Shown: positions 42,749 through 51,318 of the stretch, in pieces
Numbering within the stretch: position 1 is the stretch's first letter
Layout: each line of letters begins with the position of its first letter
DNA from: Pseudomonas abietaniphila
Lineage (GTDB): Bacteria; Pseudomonadota; Gammaproteobacteria; Pseudomonadales; Pseudomonadaceae
DNA length: 64,000 nucleotides
Assembly: GCF_900100795.1 (NCBI RefSeq)
Contig: NZ_FNCO01000007.1
Location: 248,001 to 312,000, forward strand
Direction: 5' to 3'
The notes under the pieces: generated by a model
Databases searched by the model: none
Told to the model about the DNA's origin: nothing
The model's input: the letters and a program-made list of their open reading frames with translations, nothing else
Program-made: the position numbers and the translations under genes

Positions 42749-44875
42749 ATGCCCATAACCGCTGACAGCCCACTGTTTCAACTGACTGGCCTGGCATTGA
42801 CCGCGAAAGAGTCGGAGAAACACTTTGCGACCCTGTTTAACCTCAGTCCCAATGTGGTCTTGCTCACGCGCTTCGAAGACGGTCTGATCTGCAACGCCAA
42901 TCGCCATTTCGAGACGACGTTCGGCTGGCCGATGAGCGACTGTATGGGCCGTACCACGCTGGAGATCGGCCTCTGGATGGCCGCACAGCATCGTGAGATG
43001 GCGCTGGAAAAAACCTTGGTTACCGATGAACCTGCCAGCCTGGAGACCCAGTGGCGCAGCCGGGACGGACGCACCCACGACGGCACGCTCTATACCCAGC
43101 AAATAGACTTGAGCGACGGCCTCTACCTGCTGAGCACCTTCATCGACAACACCGAACATATACGCGCACAACAGGCGCTCAAGGCCAGCGAAGAGAAGTT
43201 TGCCCGCGCGTTTCACTCAAGCCCGGACGCCATCATCATCACCGAACGGGACTCCGGCCGGTACATCGAAGTCAACGACGGTTTTTCTCGCCTGTCCGGC
43301 TACAGCGCCAGCGATGTCGTCAATCGCACGGTGTTCGAGTTCTCGATCATGGCCGACATTACCCAACGCACGCGGCTGATTCAGGAAATCGAAGAAAAGG
43401 GCAAAGTGCGTAACCGTGAGTTGCTGGGGCGCAACAAGGACGGTGAGCTCATCACGGTCGACGTCTCCATCGACCCACTGTTACTTGATGGCACCCCGTG
43501 CCTTTTAATCACCGCACGTGACATCAGCCAGTTGAAGAACGCCCAGGCGCAGATTCAGCACCTGGCCTATCACGACTCGCTGACCAACCTGCCCAACCGC
43601 GCCCTGCTGATGGACCGTCTGAGCCAGCAGATTGCCTTGCTCAAGCGCCACAATTTACGCGGCGCCTTGCTGTTCCTCGACCTTGATCACTTCAAGCACA
43701 TCAATGATTCGCTGGGGCATCCGGTTGGCGACAGTGTGCTGAAGATCATCACCGCGCGCCTGGAAGCCAGCGTACGACTGGAAGACACCGTGGCGCGGCT
43801 GGGAGGCGACGAGTTTGTCGTGCTGATCAGCGGACTGGAGGGATCCAGGGAGGAGGTCGTCGATCAGGTCCAACGCCTGGCAAACACCTTGCGCGAGCTG
43901 CTTTCGGAACCGATGTTCCTCGACGGCCACCGGCTGCAGGTCACGCCCAGCATCGGGATTGCCTTGATTCCCGACCATGGCTCAACCCCCGCCGACCTGC
44001 TCAAGCGCGCGGATATCGCGCTGTACCGGGCCAAGGACTCGGGCCGCAACGCAATACAGATGTTTCACGCCACCATGCAAAAGGCGGCCAGCGACCGTTT
44101 GCGCCTGGAGAACGACTTGCGCCAGGCGCTCGCCCGCGGCGAGTTCAGCCTCAGCTATCAACCCCAGGTGGATACCCGCGGCAATCGCATTGTCGGCGCC
44201 GAGGCGCTGCTGCGGTGGCAACACCCGAGCCTGGGTCACCTGGCGCCCAGCCAGTTCATTCAGGTCATGGAAGAAAGCGGGATGATCCTTGAGGTCGGCA
44301 ACTGGATTCTCGAAGAAGCCTGCAAAACGGGCAGAGAACTGCTGGGTAAGGAGTTGATCGACGGTAACGATTTCAGCCTGTGCGTGAACATCAGTCCCCG
44401 GCAGTTTCGTCAGTCGGATTTTGTCGAGCGCGTCGAACGCTGCCTGCGCACCTATGGACTGCCCAACCGCCTGCTCAAACTGGAAATCACCGAAGGCATC
44501 GTCATTCAAAACCTGGACGACACCATCGCCAAAATGCTCCAGCTCAAGCACCTGGGCATCAGTTTCGCCATGGATGATTTCGGCACGGGCTATTCGTCGC
44601 TGACGTACCTGAAACGCTTGCCGGTAGACGCGCTGAAAATCGATCAGTCATTCGTTCGCGACGCAACCACCGATCCCAACGACGCCGAAATCGTCCGCGC
44701 CATTGTCGCCATGGCCGCCAGCCTGAACCTCGCGATTATTGCCGAAGGCGTCGAAACACAGGAGCAACTGGACTTTCTTGCGCAACTGGACTGCCACTTT
44801 TATCAGGGGTTTCTGTTCAGCGAACCGCTGAGCGCCGCAGGGTTTGAAACGCTGTTGCGTGGGAGGTTCCTGTAA
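42749..44875 (+). CDS. PAS-PAS-GGDEF-EAL cyclic di-GMP protein
   Basis: 708 residues without membrane segments. Two PAS-type sensor domains occupy about 25-145 and 150-270 (LFNLSPNVVLLTRFEDGLIC; RAFHSSPDAIIITERDSGRY). The GGDEF domain has intact GGDEF at 352-356, preceded by RLED, an intact product-inhibition (I) site. The EAL domain has EALLR at 485-489 and DDFGTGYSSLTYLKRLPVDA, so both diguanylate cyclase and phosphodiesterase activities are possible; which one dominates cannot be told. The stimulus is unknown. A strong bidirectional terminator follows. Confidence 0.94.
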   Translation: MPITADSPLFQLTGLALTAKESEKHFATLFNLSPNVVLLTRFEDGLICNANRHFETTFGWPMSDCMGRTTLEIGLWMAAQHREMALEKTLVTDEPASLETQWRSRDGRTHDGTLYTQQIDLSDGLYLLSTFIDNTEHIRAQQALKASEEKFARAFHSSPDAIIITERDSGRYIEVNDGFSRLSGYSASDVVNRTVFEFSIMADITQRTRLIQEIEEKGKVRNRELLGRNKDGELITVDVSIDPLLLDGTPCLLITARDISQLKNAQAQIQHLAYHDSLTNLPNRALLMDRLSQQIALLKRHNLRGALLFLDLDHFKHINDSLGHPVGDSVLKIITARLEASVRLEDTVARLGGDEFVVLISGLEGSREEVVDQVQRLANTLRELLSEPMFLDGHRLQVTPSIGIALIPDHGSTPADLLKRADIALYRAKDSGRNAIQMFHATMQKAASDRLRLENDLRQALARGEFSLSYQPQVDTRGNRIVGAEALLRWQHPSLGHLAPSQFIQVMEESGMILEVGNWILEEACKTGRELLGKELIDGNDFSLCVNISPRQFRQSDFVERVERCLRTYGLPNRLLKLEITEGIVIQNLDDTIAKMLQLKHLGISFAMDDFGTGYSSLTYLKRLPVDALKIDQSFVRDATTDPNDAEIVRAIVAMAASLNLAIIAEGVETQEQLDFLAQLDCHFYQGFLFSEPLSAAGFETLLRGRFL

Positions 44876-44914
44876 CGTCCACAGAAGCGTCAAGCGGTGA
44901 CTGAACAGCCTAAA

Positions 44915-44940
44915 AAAAGGCGCCCCAAGGGGCGCCTTTT
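44915..44940 (+). terminator. Bidirectional terminator between the GGDEF/EAL gene and ibpA
   Basis: 12-bp stem AAAAGGCGCCCC / GGGGCGCCTTTT with a 2-base loop, between convergent genes. Confidence 0.88.
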
Positions 44941-44959
44941 CATTTCGCTGGCGGGTGAA

Positions 44960-45403
44960 TCAATGCGCCAGGGTTTTCTGACCATTGATCTGGATGCGTT
45001 TTGGCTTGGCCTCTTCAGGCACCAGGCGCAGCAGGTCAATGTTCAGCAGGCCGTTCACCAGTGCGGCGTTTTGCACTTCGATATGGTCGGCCAGACGGAA
45101 CGACAGCTTGAACGCGCGCTGGGCAATGCCCTGATGCAGGAAGGTCACGCCATCCGCCGTGTTGTCGCGCTTGCTGCCCGTGACGGTCAGCACACCCTTC
45201 TCGACCTGCAACTCGAGGTCTTCTTCCTGGAAACCCGCCGCCGCGATGACAATGCGGTATTGGTCGTCTGCGTGTTTCTCGACGTTGTAGGGAGGGTAGC
45301 TGCTGGCCGACTCGTTGCGGGCGGCCGATTCGAACAGGTCGTTGAAGCGGTCAAAGCCCACGGAAGAACGGAACAGTGGAGCCAGAGAGAAAGCGGTAGT
45401 CAT
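44960..45403 (-). CDS. ibpA: Small heat-shock protein IbpA (Hsp20)
   Basis: 147-residue holding chaperone that binds denatured proteins. From MTTAFSLAPLFRSSVGFDRF; AGGAG lies seven bases before this ATG, while the longer frame begins inside the promoter. The alpha-crystallin domain runs from about 40 to 125 (YNVEKHADDQYRIVIAAAGF, DLELQVEKGVLTVTGSK, FLHQGIAQRAFKLSFRLADH) with the A-x-x-x-x-G-L-L-like motif AALVNGLLNIDL. Expression should be heat-induced through a sigma-32-like promoter and an RNA thermometer. Confidence 0.96.
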   Translation of the reverse strand: MTTAFSLAPLFRSSVGFDRFNDLFESAARNESASSYPPYNVEKHADDQYRIVIAAAGFQEEDLELQVEKGVLTVTGSKRDNTADGVTFLHQGIAQRAFKLSFRLADHIEVQNAALVNGLLNIDLLRLVPEEAKPKRIQINGQKTLAH

Positions 45404-45470
45404 GTGAATCTCCTGATAAATCAGCAAGTGGTTGTCTCCGCGACCCGACTTCGGCATCGCGTAATCCCAA
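45404..45470 (-). promoter_or_regulatory. ROSE-like RNA thermometer in the ibpA leader
   Basis: Just before the ATG the message reads CTTGCTGA-TTTA-TCAGGAG (45428-45410). The AGGAG ribosome site pairs with the upstream CTTGCTGA, leaving one bulged G, the hallmark of the last stem of ROSE elements known in Pseudomonas and rhizobial ibpA-type leaders. Confidence 0.75.
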
Positions 45471-45497
45471 GATAGGGACAGTCACTTCTGTTTCAAG
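45470..45497 (-). promoter_or_regulatory. Heat-shock (sigma-32) promoter of ibpA
   Basis: CTTGAAA (45497-45491), a 13-base spacer and CCCTATCT (45477-45470) on the minus strand, close to the sigma-32 consensus CTTGAA / CCCCATnT. Confidence 0.8.
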
Positions 45498-45516
45498 AGT
45501 CGCTATGAAAATTTTT

Positions 45517-46476
45517 TCAGGCCGCTTCCTGTGCGACAACACCGAGCATTTGGCTGATGCGCTCGCAGTCCGTTTCACGACGCAAGGCATCGAACAGGAC
45601 GACGGCTTCGGGATAGCTCTTGGTCAGCAACACGACCCACTGCTTGAGACGCCCCGGCGCCTGCACACGGGTCATCTTCGCCAATGCCTGCTGCCAGAAC
45701 ACGCGCAGCAGCGGCTGCAGTTCCTGCCAGGTCATCTCGACAACCTCGCGCCCCGCTTCTGCCGCCGCAATTTGTCGCCCCAGGTCTGGACGTGCGACCA
45801 GACCGCGCCCGATCATGATGTCCCGTGCCCCGCAGATTTCACGGCAGCGACGCCAGTCGTCGACGGTCCAGATTTCACCGTTGGCGATGATCGGGATCTT
45901 CACCACGTCCTGGATCTTGCCGATCCATTCCCAGTGCGCGGGGGGTTTGTAACCGTCGACCTTGGTCCGGGCATGGACGACGATGTGTTCGGCGCCACCG
46001 GCTTCCAGCGCACGGGCGCAATCCAGCGCCGGCTCGGTGCTGTCGTAACCGAGGCGCATCTTGGCGGTGACCGGAATGTGCGCGGGCACGGCGCGGCGGA
46101 CATGGCTGAGGATCGAATGCAGCAGCTCAGGCTCTTTCAACAGCACCGCCCCACCCCGCGACTTGTTGACGGTCTTGGCCGGGCAGCCGAAGTTCAGGTC
46201 AATCACAGGGGCGCCCAGTTCGGCGGCGAAGGCTGCGTTTTCCGCCAGGCACACAGGATCTGAACCCAGCAGCTGCACGCGCAACGGCACGCCCGCGCGG
46301 GTCTTGGCGTCCGTCAGCAGTTCGGAGGCGAACTTGTGGAAATAGTGCGCAGGCAACAGACGCTCGGTCACCCGGATGAATTCGGTCACGCACCAGTCGA
46401 TGCCGCCGACCTGGGTCAGCACATCGCGCAGAATGTCGTCGACCAGGCCTTCCATGGGTGCCAGAGCAATTTGCAT
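45517..46476 (-). CDS. dusC: tRNA-dihydrouridine synthase, DusC type
   Basis: FMN enzyme that reduces a uridine of the tRNA D-loop, position 16 for E. coli DusC. 319 residues. It starts MQIALAPMEGLVDDILRDVL; the catalytic Cys is in NFGCPAKTVNKSRGGA, followed by VTAKMRLGYDSTE, HARTKVDGYKPPAHWEWI and IIANGEIWTVDD, with IMIGRGLVARPDLGR for FMN. The TVNKSRGG motif and length fit the DusC subgroup. Confidence 0.93.
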   Translation of the reverse strand: MQIALAPMEGLVDDILRDVLTQVGGIDWCVTEFIRVTERLLPAHYFHKFASELLTDAKTRAGVPLRVQLLGSDPVCLAENAAFAAELGAPVIDLNFGCPAKTVNKSRGGAVLLKEPELLHSILSHVRRAVPAHIPVTAKMRLGYDSTEPALDCARALEAGGAEHIVVHARTKVDGYKPPAHWEWIGKIQDVVKIPIIANGEIWTVDDWRRCREICGARDIMIGRGLVARPDLGRQIAAAEAGREVVEMTWQELQPLLRVFWQQALAKMTRVQAPGRLKQWVVLLTKSYPEAVVLFDALRRETDCERISQMLGVVAQEAA

Positions 46477-46551
46477 GGGGTCACACTCGAAAAAAGTCCG
46501 GCAGTTTACGCAGTGGTGGCGCGCTTGGGAACGGGCCGAAGGCGCCGGACG

Positions 46552-46992
46552 TCAGGACGCTGCCGTCTGTAAGGCGGGCGCATAGCCTTCGATGAACTCA
46601 GCGGGCATGCGTTTGGGCTTGCCCGTGGACAGCTCGATGCAGACGAAGGTGGTTTGCGCGCGCAGCAACGTCACCCCGTCACTGGGCCGCTTGAGTTGAA
46701 AACGCCGGGTCATCTTCAGGCGCTGATCCCAGTCCACGATCCAGGTCGCCAGTTGCAGCTCGTCGTCCTGATAGGCGCTGGCCAGATAGTCGATTTCATG
46801 ACGGACCACCGCCATGGCGCGGTCCAGACGCCGGTACTCGGTCAAATCGAGCCCCAACTGTTGTGAATGGCGCCACGCGCAGCGCTCAAGCCAGGTGACG
46901 TACACCGCATTGTTGGCGTGCCCCAATCCATCGATGTCGTCCTCGCCCACGTTCAGGTCGATGACGAATGGCGTTGCCAGATCCCAGACCAT
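46552..46992 (-). CDS. Acyl-CoA thioesterase, hotdog fold (4HBT family)
   Basis: 146 residues. The hotdog-fold core shows VGEDDIDGLGHANNAVYVTW followed by LERCAW, with the conserved Asp-x-x-x-H-N-N region of 4-hydroxybenzoyl-CoA thioesterase relatives such as YbgC/FcbC. The substrate is not predictable; short or aromatic acyl-CoA is typical. It lies 76 bases after dusC's start region on the same strand, and may be co-transcribed with it. Confidence 0.85.
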   Translation of the reverse strand: MVWDLATPFVIDLNVGEDDIDGLGHANNAVYVTWLERCAWRHSQQLGLDLTEYRRLDRAMAVVRHEIDYLASAYQDDELQLATWIVDWDQRLKMTRRFQLKRPSDGVTLLRAQTTFVCIELSTGKPKRMPAEFIEGYAPALQTAAS

Positions 46993-47075
46993 GCTCGTTC
47001 CTGCCCCTCGTTAGTTCGTTCGCGGGCAGTGTAACCAAAAGCACGTCAGCAGGGTCCGTCTCTGTCAGTAACGCC

Positions 47076-47615
47076 TCACTGCATGGCCGACTTGGCGGCA
47101 CGCAGCACGCGGTCTGACAGCTCGCTTGGGCCGAGCGCTCGCGCCAGCGCCAGACCACCGAGCATCAGGGCAATGTCGGCCAGGGTTTTGTCGGTTTCTT
47201 CAGGGCTGGCGGCCAGTTGCGCGACCATCAACTCGATGTGCTCAGACAAGGCACCGCGAAAATCATCCGAGAGACGCGCCATCTCCCCGATCGCCGTGGG
47301 CAGCGGACAGGCGTGATCTTCGGCATCGCGGTGTTTGCGCGAGAGATAGAACGCCGCCAGCAAGGCGCGCCGCTCTTCGCCGGGAAGCTGGTCGTCTATT
47401 GTCGCGACCATGTCCCGGCGTTCGCTGAGCAACTGATTGAACGCCTCGAGCATCAAGGCTTCCTTGCTGTCGAAGTGCGCGTAGAAACCACCCACTGTCA
47501 GCCCCGCCGCGCCCATGATTTCGTTGACGCTGGGCTCGACAGGCCCGCGCGCAATCAGCGCGACGCTGGCCGCATTGAGAATGCGTTCGCGGGTTTGTGC
47601 TTTCTTATCGTTCAT
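47076..47615 (-). CDS. TetR-family repressor
   Basis: 179 residues. Helix-turn-helix at about 8-55 (TRERILNAASVALIARGPVE, IMGAAGLTVGGFYAHFDSKE), then a variable ligand domain with a C-terminal TetR_C-like region (HACPLPTAIGEMARLSDDFR). It probably represses itself through an imperfect palindrome 16 bases upstream. The next gene downstream, the thioesterase, is the nearest candidate target. Confidence 0.9.
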   Translation of the reverse strand: MNDKKAQTRERILNAASVALIARGPVEPSVNEIMGAAGLTVGGFYAHFDSKEALMLEAFNQLLSERRDMVATIDDQLPGEERRALLAAFYLSRKHRDAEDHACPLPTAIGEMARLSDDFRGALSEHIELMVAQLAASPEETDKTLADIALMLGGLALARALGPSELSDRVLRAAKSAMQ

Positions 47616-47630
47616 GTCCGCCTCCGGGAT

Positions 47631-47654
47631 GATGGCAGTAATATTATCTGCATC
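47631..47654. promoter_or_regulatory. Candidate operator of the TetR gene
   Basis: GATGGCAG-TAATATTAT-CTGCATC: arms GCAG/CTGC and an internal palindrome TAATATTA, 16 bases before the ATG. Confidence 0.5.
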
Positions 47655-47744
47655 ATGCGGGATGGCAAGTCGCGATGTGAACCCACTGATCCGTGGTCAT
47701 CAAAAGCGTGGTCGTCAAAGGAGGGACGGGAAAATAAAACCCCA

Positions 47745-47780
47745 GAAAAACAAAAGGGCCATTCAATAATCGAATGACCC
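47745..47780 (-). terminator. Terminator of the tRNA array
   Basis: Minus strand GGGTCATTC-N7-GAATGGCCC followed by TTTTGTTTTT, 25 bases past the last tRNA. Confidence 0.8.
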
Positions 47781-47804
47781 TTGGTCTCGCAGAGCGAGAA
47801 ATCG

Positions 47805-47880
47805 TGGCGTCCCCTAGGGGACTCGAACCCCTGTTACCGCCGTGAAAGGGCGGTGTCCTAGGCCACTAGACGAAGGGGAC
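47805..47880 (-). tRNA. tRNA-Glu (anticodon TTC), copy 2
   Basis: 76 nt including encoded CCA. Starts GTCCCCTTCGTCTAG; anticodon stem-loop CGCCCTTTCACGGCG with TTC; ends in GCCA. Identical in sequence to the copy at 48062. Confidence 0.96.
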
Positions 47881-47934
47881 GCAAAACCTTCGGTCAGGTT
47901 CGTTATAAACATCATCAACGAACCCTGGCAAATT

Positions 47935-48010
47935 TGGTGGAGCTAAGCGGGATCGAACCGCTGACCTCCTGCATGCCATGCAGGCGCTCTCCCAGCTGAG
48001 CTATAGCCCC
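47935..48010 (-). tRNA. tRNA-Ala (anticodon GGC), copy 2
   Basis: 76 nt with CCA. Starts GGGGCTATAGCTCAG; anticodon loop CTGCATGGCATGCAG gives GGC; TpsiC arm GGTTCGATCC. Identical to the copy at 48226. Confidence 0.95.
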
Positions 48011-48061
48011 GAATTTACGTCTCTCGACGGAGATCAGCCTGTCGGCATCACTCGGTAAAAC

Positions 48062-48137
48062 TGGCGTCCCCTAGGGGACTCGAACCCCTGTTACCGCCGT
48101 GAAAGGGCGGTGTCCTAGGCCACTAGACGAAGGGGAC
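48062..48137 (-). tRNA. tRNA-Glu (anticodon TTC), copy 1
   Basis: Same sequence as the copy at 47805, part of an Ala-Glu unit transcribed from the gltX side. Confidence 0.96.
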
Positions 48138-48225
48138 GTAACCCTTGTGTACCTGAATCGGTGCTGGTTCCGATTTTTGCGGTACAAACTTCAAGGCAGT
48201 GTAGCCAACCTTGAAGTTTCTAAAT

Positions 48226-48301
48226 TGGTGGAGCTAAGCGGGATCGAACCGCTGACCTCCTGCATGCCATGCAGGCGCTCTCCCAGCTGAGCTATAGCCC
48301 C
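48226..48301 (-). tRNA. tRNA-Ala (anticodon GGC), copy 1
   Basis: Same sequence as the copy at 47935. First tRNA after gltX, 223 bases beyond its stop. Confidence 0.95.
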
Positions 48302-48524
48302 ACATTACACTCTCAGATCACTTGGCGTTGCCGCCGCGTTTCTGTGTTGCCGTGTGGACGGGGCGCATATTAAGTGCGACCCACATACCTGTCAAACTTT
48401 TTTTCAACAAATTCCAAAAGAATTTTCCGGGATAACAATCACTTACCGCCCTCCCCTGAAGAATCAGGGCGTTGCTCGGCCACCGTGCGCCCGTGTTCGG
48501 GTACGCACAGCGGCCGGGCATGAC

Positions 48525-50006
48525 TCAGCCGATGGCGCCGAGCAGCTTTTCCCACTCTTTGTTTTCTTTCTTCGAAACGCCGCCCAGCCGGTCAAGCGCC
48601 TGGCGCAGACGGAAGCGGGTCAGGTCCGGACCGAGGATTTCCATGGCATCGGTCACCGACACCGAATTGGCCTGGCCGGTGATCGCGGCGAACATCAGCG
48701 GCATGGCGTCGCGCAGCTTCAGCTCGAGGTGCTCGACCACGGCCTGGATGCAACCGGTAATGGTGTCTTTCTCCCACTGACGCAGGGATTCCAGCTTCCA
48801 CAGAATCAGCTGCAGCACCTGACGCACCTGCTCCGGCGACAGTTTCTTGTGCTCGAACAGTTTCGGGTCCGGGTTGACGCCCCCTGCGAAGAAGAAACCA
48901 CCCAGCGGTGCGACCTGACTGAACGTTTCCACGCGCCCCTGAACGTGCGGCGCGATCTTCATCATGTAGTCGCTGTTGAACGCCCACTTCTGAACACGTG
49001 CGGCGAACTCTTCGACCGGCAACTCACGCAGCCACTGGCCGTTGAGCCAGGACAGTTTCTCGATGTCGAAGATCGGACCGCCCAGCGAGACGCGGTTCAG
49101 GTCAAAGTTGTCGACCATTTCCTGCAACGAGAACTTCTCGCGCTCGTCCGGCATCGACCAGCCCATCCGGCCCAGGTAGTTGAGCATCGCTTCGGGCATG
49201 AAGCCCATGCGCTCATAGAACGTGACGGAGGTCGGGTTCTTGCGTTTGGACAGTTTGCTTTTGTCCGGGTTACGCAGCAGCGGCATGTAGCACAACGCCG
49301 GTTTTTCCCAGCCGAAGTACTCGTAAAGCAGAATCAGTTTCGGGGCCGACGGCAGCCACTCTTCGCCGCGCAGCACGTGGGTGATGCCCATCAGGTGGTC
49401 GTCGACGACGTTCGCCAGGAAGTAGGTCGGCAGACCGTCGGTCTTCATCAGGACCTGCATGTCCATGCGGTCCCATGGGATTTCGACTTCACCGCGCAGG
49501 ATGTCCGGCACGACGCACACGCCTTCGCTCGGCACTTTCATGCGGATCACGTGGGGTTCGCCGGCGGCCAGACGGCGCTCGACTTCTTCCTTCGACAACA
49601 GCAACGCACGCCCGTCGTAACGCGGGGTTTCGCCACGGGCCATCTGCTCGGCGCGCATCTGGTCCAGCTCTTCGGCGGTGCAGAAGCACGGGAAGGCATG
49701 ACCGGCGTCGACCAGTTGCTGGGTGTACTGCTTGTAGATGTCGCCACGCTCGCTTTGACGGTATGGGCCGTGCGGGCCGCCGACGTCCGGGCCTTCGCTC
49801 CATTCGATACCGAGCCAGCGCAGGGCATCGAAAATCTGTTGTTCGGACTCGCGGGTCGAGCGCAGCTGATCGGTGTCTTCAATGCGCAGGATGAACTCGC
49901 CGCCGTGTTGCTTGGCAAAGCAATAGTTGAAGAGTGCGATGTAAGCCGTGCCAACGTGGGGGTCGCCGGTAGGCGATGGCGCGATGCGGGTACGAACGGT
50001 GGTCAT
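48525..50006 (-). CDS. gltX: Glutamyl-tRNA synthetase
   Basis: Charges tRNA-Glu with glutamate. 493 residues, class I. HIGH-type motif in RIAPSPTGDPHVGTAYIALF, KMSKS-type motif KLSKRKNP near residue 250, and the catalytic-fold segments FILRIEDTDQLRSTRESEQQ and YDGRALLLSKEEVERRL. The C-terminal anticodon-binding helical domain ends FRLRQALDRLGGVSKKENKE. Two tRNA-Glu genes for its substrate lie just downstream on the same strand. Confidence 0.97.
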   Translation of the reverse strand: MTTVRTRIAPSPTGDPHVGTAYIALFNYCFAKQHGGEFILRIEDTDQLRSTRESEQQIFDALRWLGIEWSEGPDVGGPHGPYRQSERGDIYKQYTQQLVDAGHAFPCFCTAEELDQMRAEQMARGETPRYDGRALLLSKEEVERRLAAGEPHVIRMKVPSEGVCVVPDILRGEVEIPWDRMDMQVLMKTDGLPTYFLANVVDDHLMGITHVLRGEEWLPSAPKLILLYEYFGWEKPALCYMPLLRNPDKSKLSKRKNPTSVTFYERMGFMPEAMLNYLGRMGWSMPDEREKFSLQEMVDNFDLNRVSLGGPIFDIEKLSWLNGQWLRELPVEEFAARVQKWAFNSDYMMKIAPHVQGRVETFSQVAPLGGFFFAGGVNPDPKLFEHKKLSPEQVRQVLQLILWKLESLRQWEKDTITGCIQAVVEHLELKLRDAMPLMFAAITGQANSVSVTDAMEILGPDLTRFRLRQALDRLGGVSKKENKEWEKLLGAIG

Positions 50007-50259
50007 GGAAAATTCCGAATAGGTCGAACAAGCCGCGAATCTTAACAGGCGCAGCCCTCGCGGCTCCAGCGCCGGAACCGGATCACGGGGCAGATTCGCA
50101 CAGGTGGGAACTCAGCGTAGCCCGTCCCTCACCCCGCGCCATAAATGAATACCGGATTATCACTTCCAGTCATTATTTCAACGATGGCTAGGTGCCAGAC
50201 CTTCTTTGCTGATAATTTGTTGCTGATCATTTCCTGACTTTCCAATAATCAGAATAACC

Positions 50260-51318
50260 ATGCCTGCCCAACTGAAACGCCGCCTGTTCATCTTTTTCGG
50301 GGTGGTCCTGTTGATCGCCCTCGCCTTCTTCGCCCAGTGGTATTTAAAAGGACGTTTTTACGAAACCACCGATAACGCCTACGTGCAGGGTGAGATCACC
50401 CGGGTGTCCAGCCAGTTGGCCGCGCGGGTCAGCGACGTGCGGGTGCAGGACAACCAGCACGTCGAAAAAGGTCAGTTGCTGGTGCGGCTGGAACCCGATG
50501 ACTTCCGTCTGGCGATCGACCGCGCGCAGGCCACCCTCGCCACGCGTGAAGCCGAACGTTTGCAGGCACAAAGCAAGCTGACCCAGCAATCGAGCCTGAT
50601 CGCGGCCAGCGACGCGCAGGTACAAGCCAATCAAGCGACCCTTGGCCGTACGCAACTCGACCTGGCGCGTCTGCAAAAGCTGCGCACGCCGGGCTTCGTC
50701 TCGGAAGCGCAAGTCACCACCATGACCGCCGACAGCAACGTCGCCCGCTCGCAGGTCACCAAAGCCCAGGCCGACGCGCAGAGCCAGCGTCAGCAGGTTA
50801 ATGCGCTGAATGCAGAGATCAAGCGCCTCGACGCGCAAATCGCCAACGCCCGCGCGGACCTGGCGCAGGCCGAGATCAATATGCAGCGCACGGAGATCCA
50901 CTCGCCGATCAGCGGGCTGGTCGGCCAGCGGGCGGCGCGCAACGGTCAGTACGTGCAGGCGGGTGCGTACCTGCTGTCCATCGTGCCCGATGAAGACATC
51001 TGGGTGCAGGCCAACTTCAAGGAAACCCAGATCGAGCACATGGAGATCGGACAGCCCGCCGAGCTGACGTTCGACAGTTTTCCCGGCACGCCGATCAAGG
51101 GGCAGGTCAACAGCCTGTTCGCCGCGTCCGGTGCGCAGTTCAGCCTGCTGCCGCCGGACAACGCCACCGGCAACTTCACCAAGGTCGTGCAGCGCATTCC
51201 GGTGAAACTGACCTTCGCCCCCGACAATCCCCTGCACGGCAAGATCCGGCCGGGGATGTCGGTGACGGTTTCGGTCAATATCAAGCACGCTGGCGACGAC
51301 GCGCACAGTGGCCGGTGA
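50260..51318 (+). CDS. EmrA-like periplasmic adaptor of an efflux pump
   Basis: 352-residue membrane-fusion protein of the HlyD/EmrA family. One N-terminal membrane segment (FIFFGVVLLIALAFFAQWYL), then lipoyl/barrel halves with TTDNAYVQGEITRVSSQLAA and IHSPISGLVGQRAARNGQYV around a long coiled-coil hairpin (about 85-205). It links the inner-membrane pump encoded next with an outer-membrane channel encoded elsewhere. No regulator gene is adjacent. Confidence 0.92.
   Translation: MPAQLKRRLFIFFGVVLLIALAFFAQWYLKGRFYETTDNAYVQGEITRVSSQLAARVSDVRVQDNQHVEKGQLLVRLEPDDFRLAIDRAQATLATREAERLQAQSKLTQQSSLIAASDAQVQANQATLGRTQLDLARLQKLRTPGFVSEAQVTTMTADSNVARSQVTKAQADAQSQRQQVNALNAEIKRLDAQIANARADLAQAEINMQRTEIHSPISGLVGQRAARNGQYVQAGAYLLSIVPDEDIWVQANFKETQIEHMEIGQPAELTFDSFPGTPIKGQVNSLFAASGAQFSLLPPDNATGNFTKVVQRIPVKLTFAPDNPLHGKIRPGMSVTVSVNIKHAGDDAHSGR

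Noticed and set aside
47805..48301. tRNA cluster as an integration site for a genomic island
   Set aside because: No integrase, no direct repeats of the tRNA 3' end other than the tandem genes themselves, and flanking genes are core.
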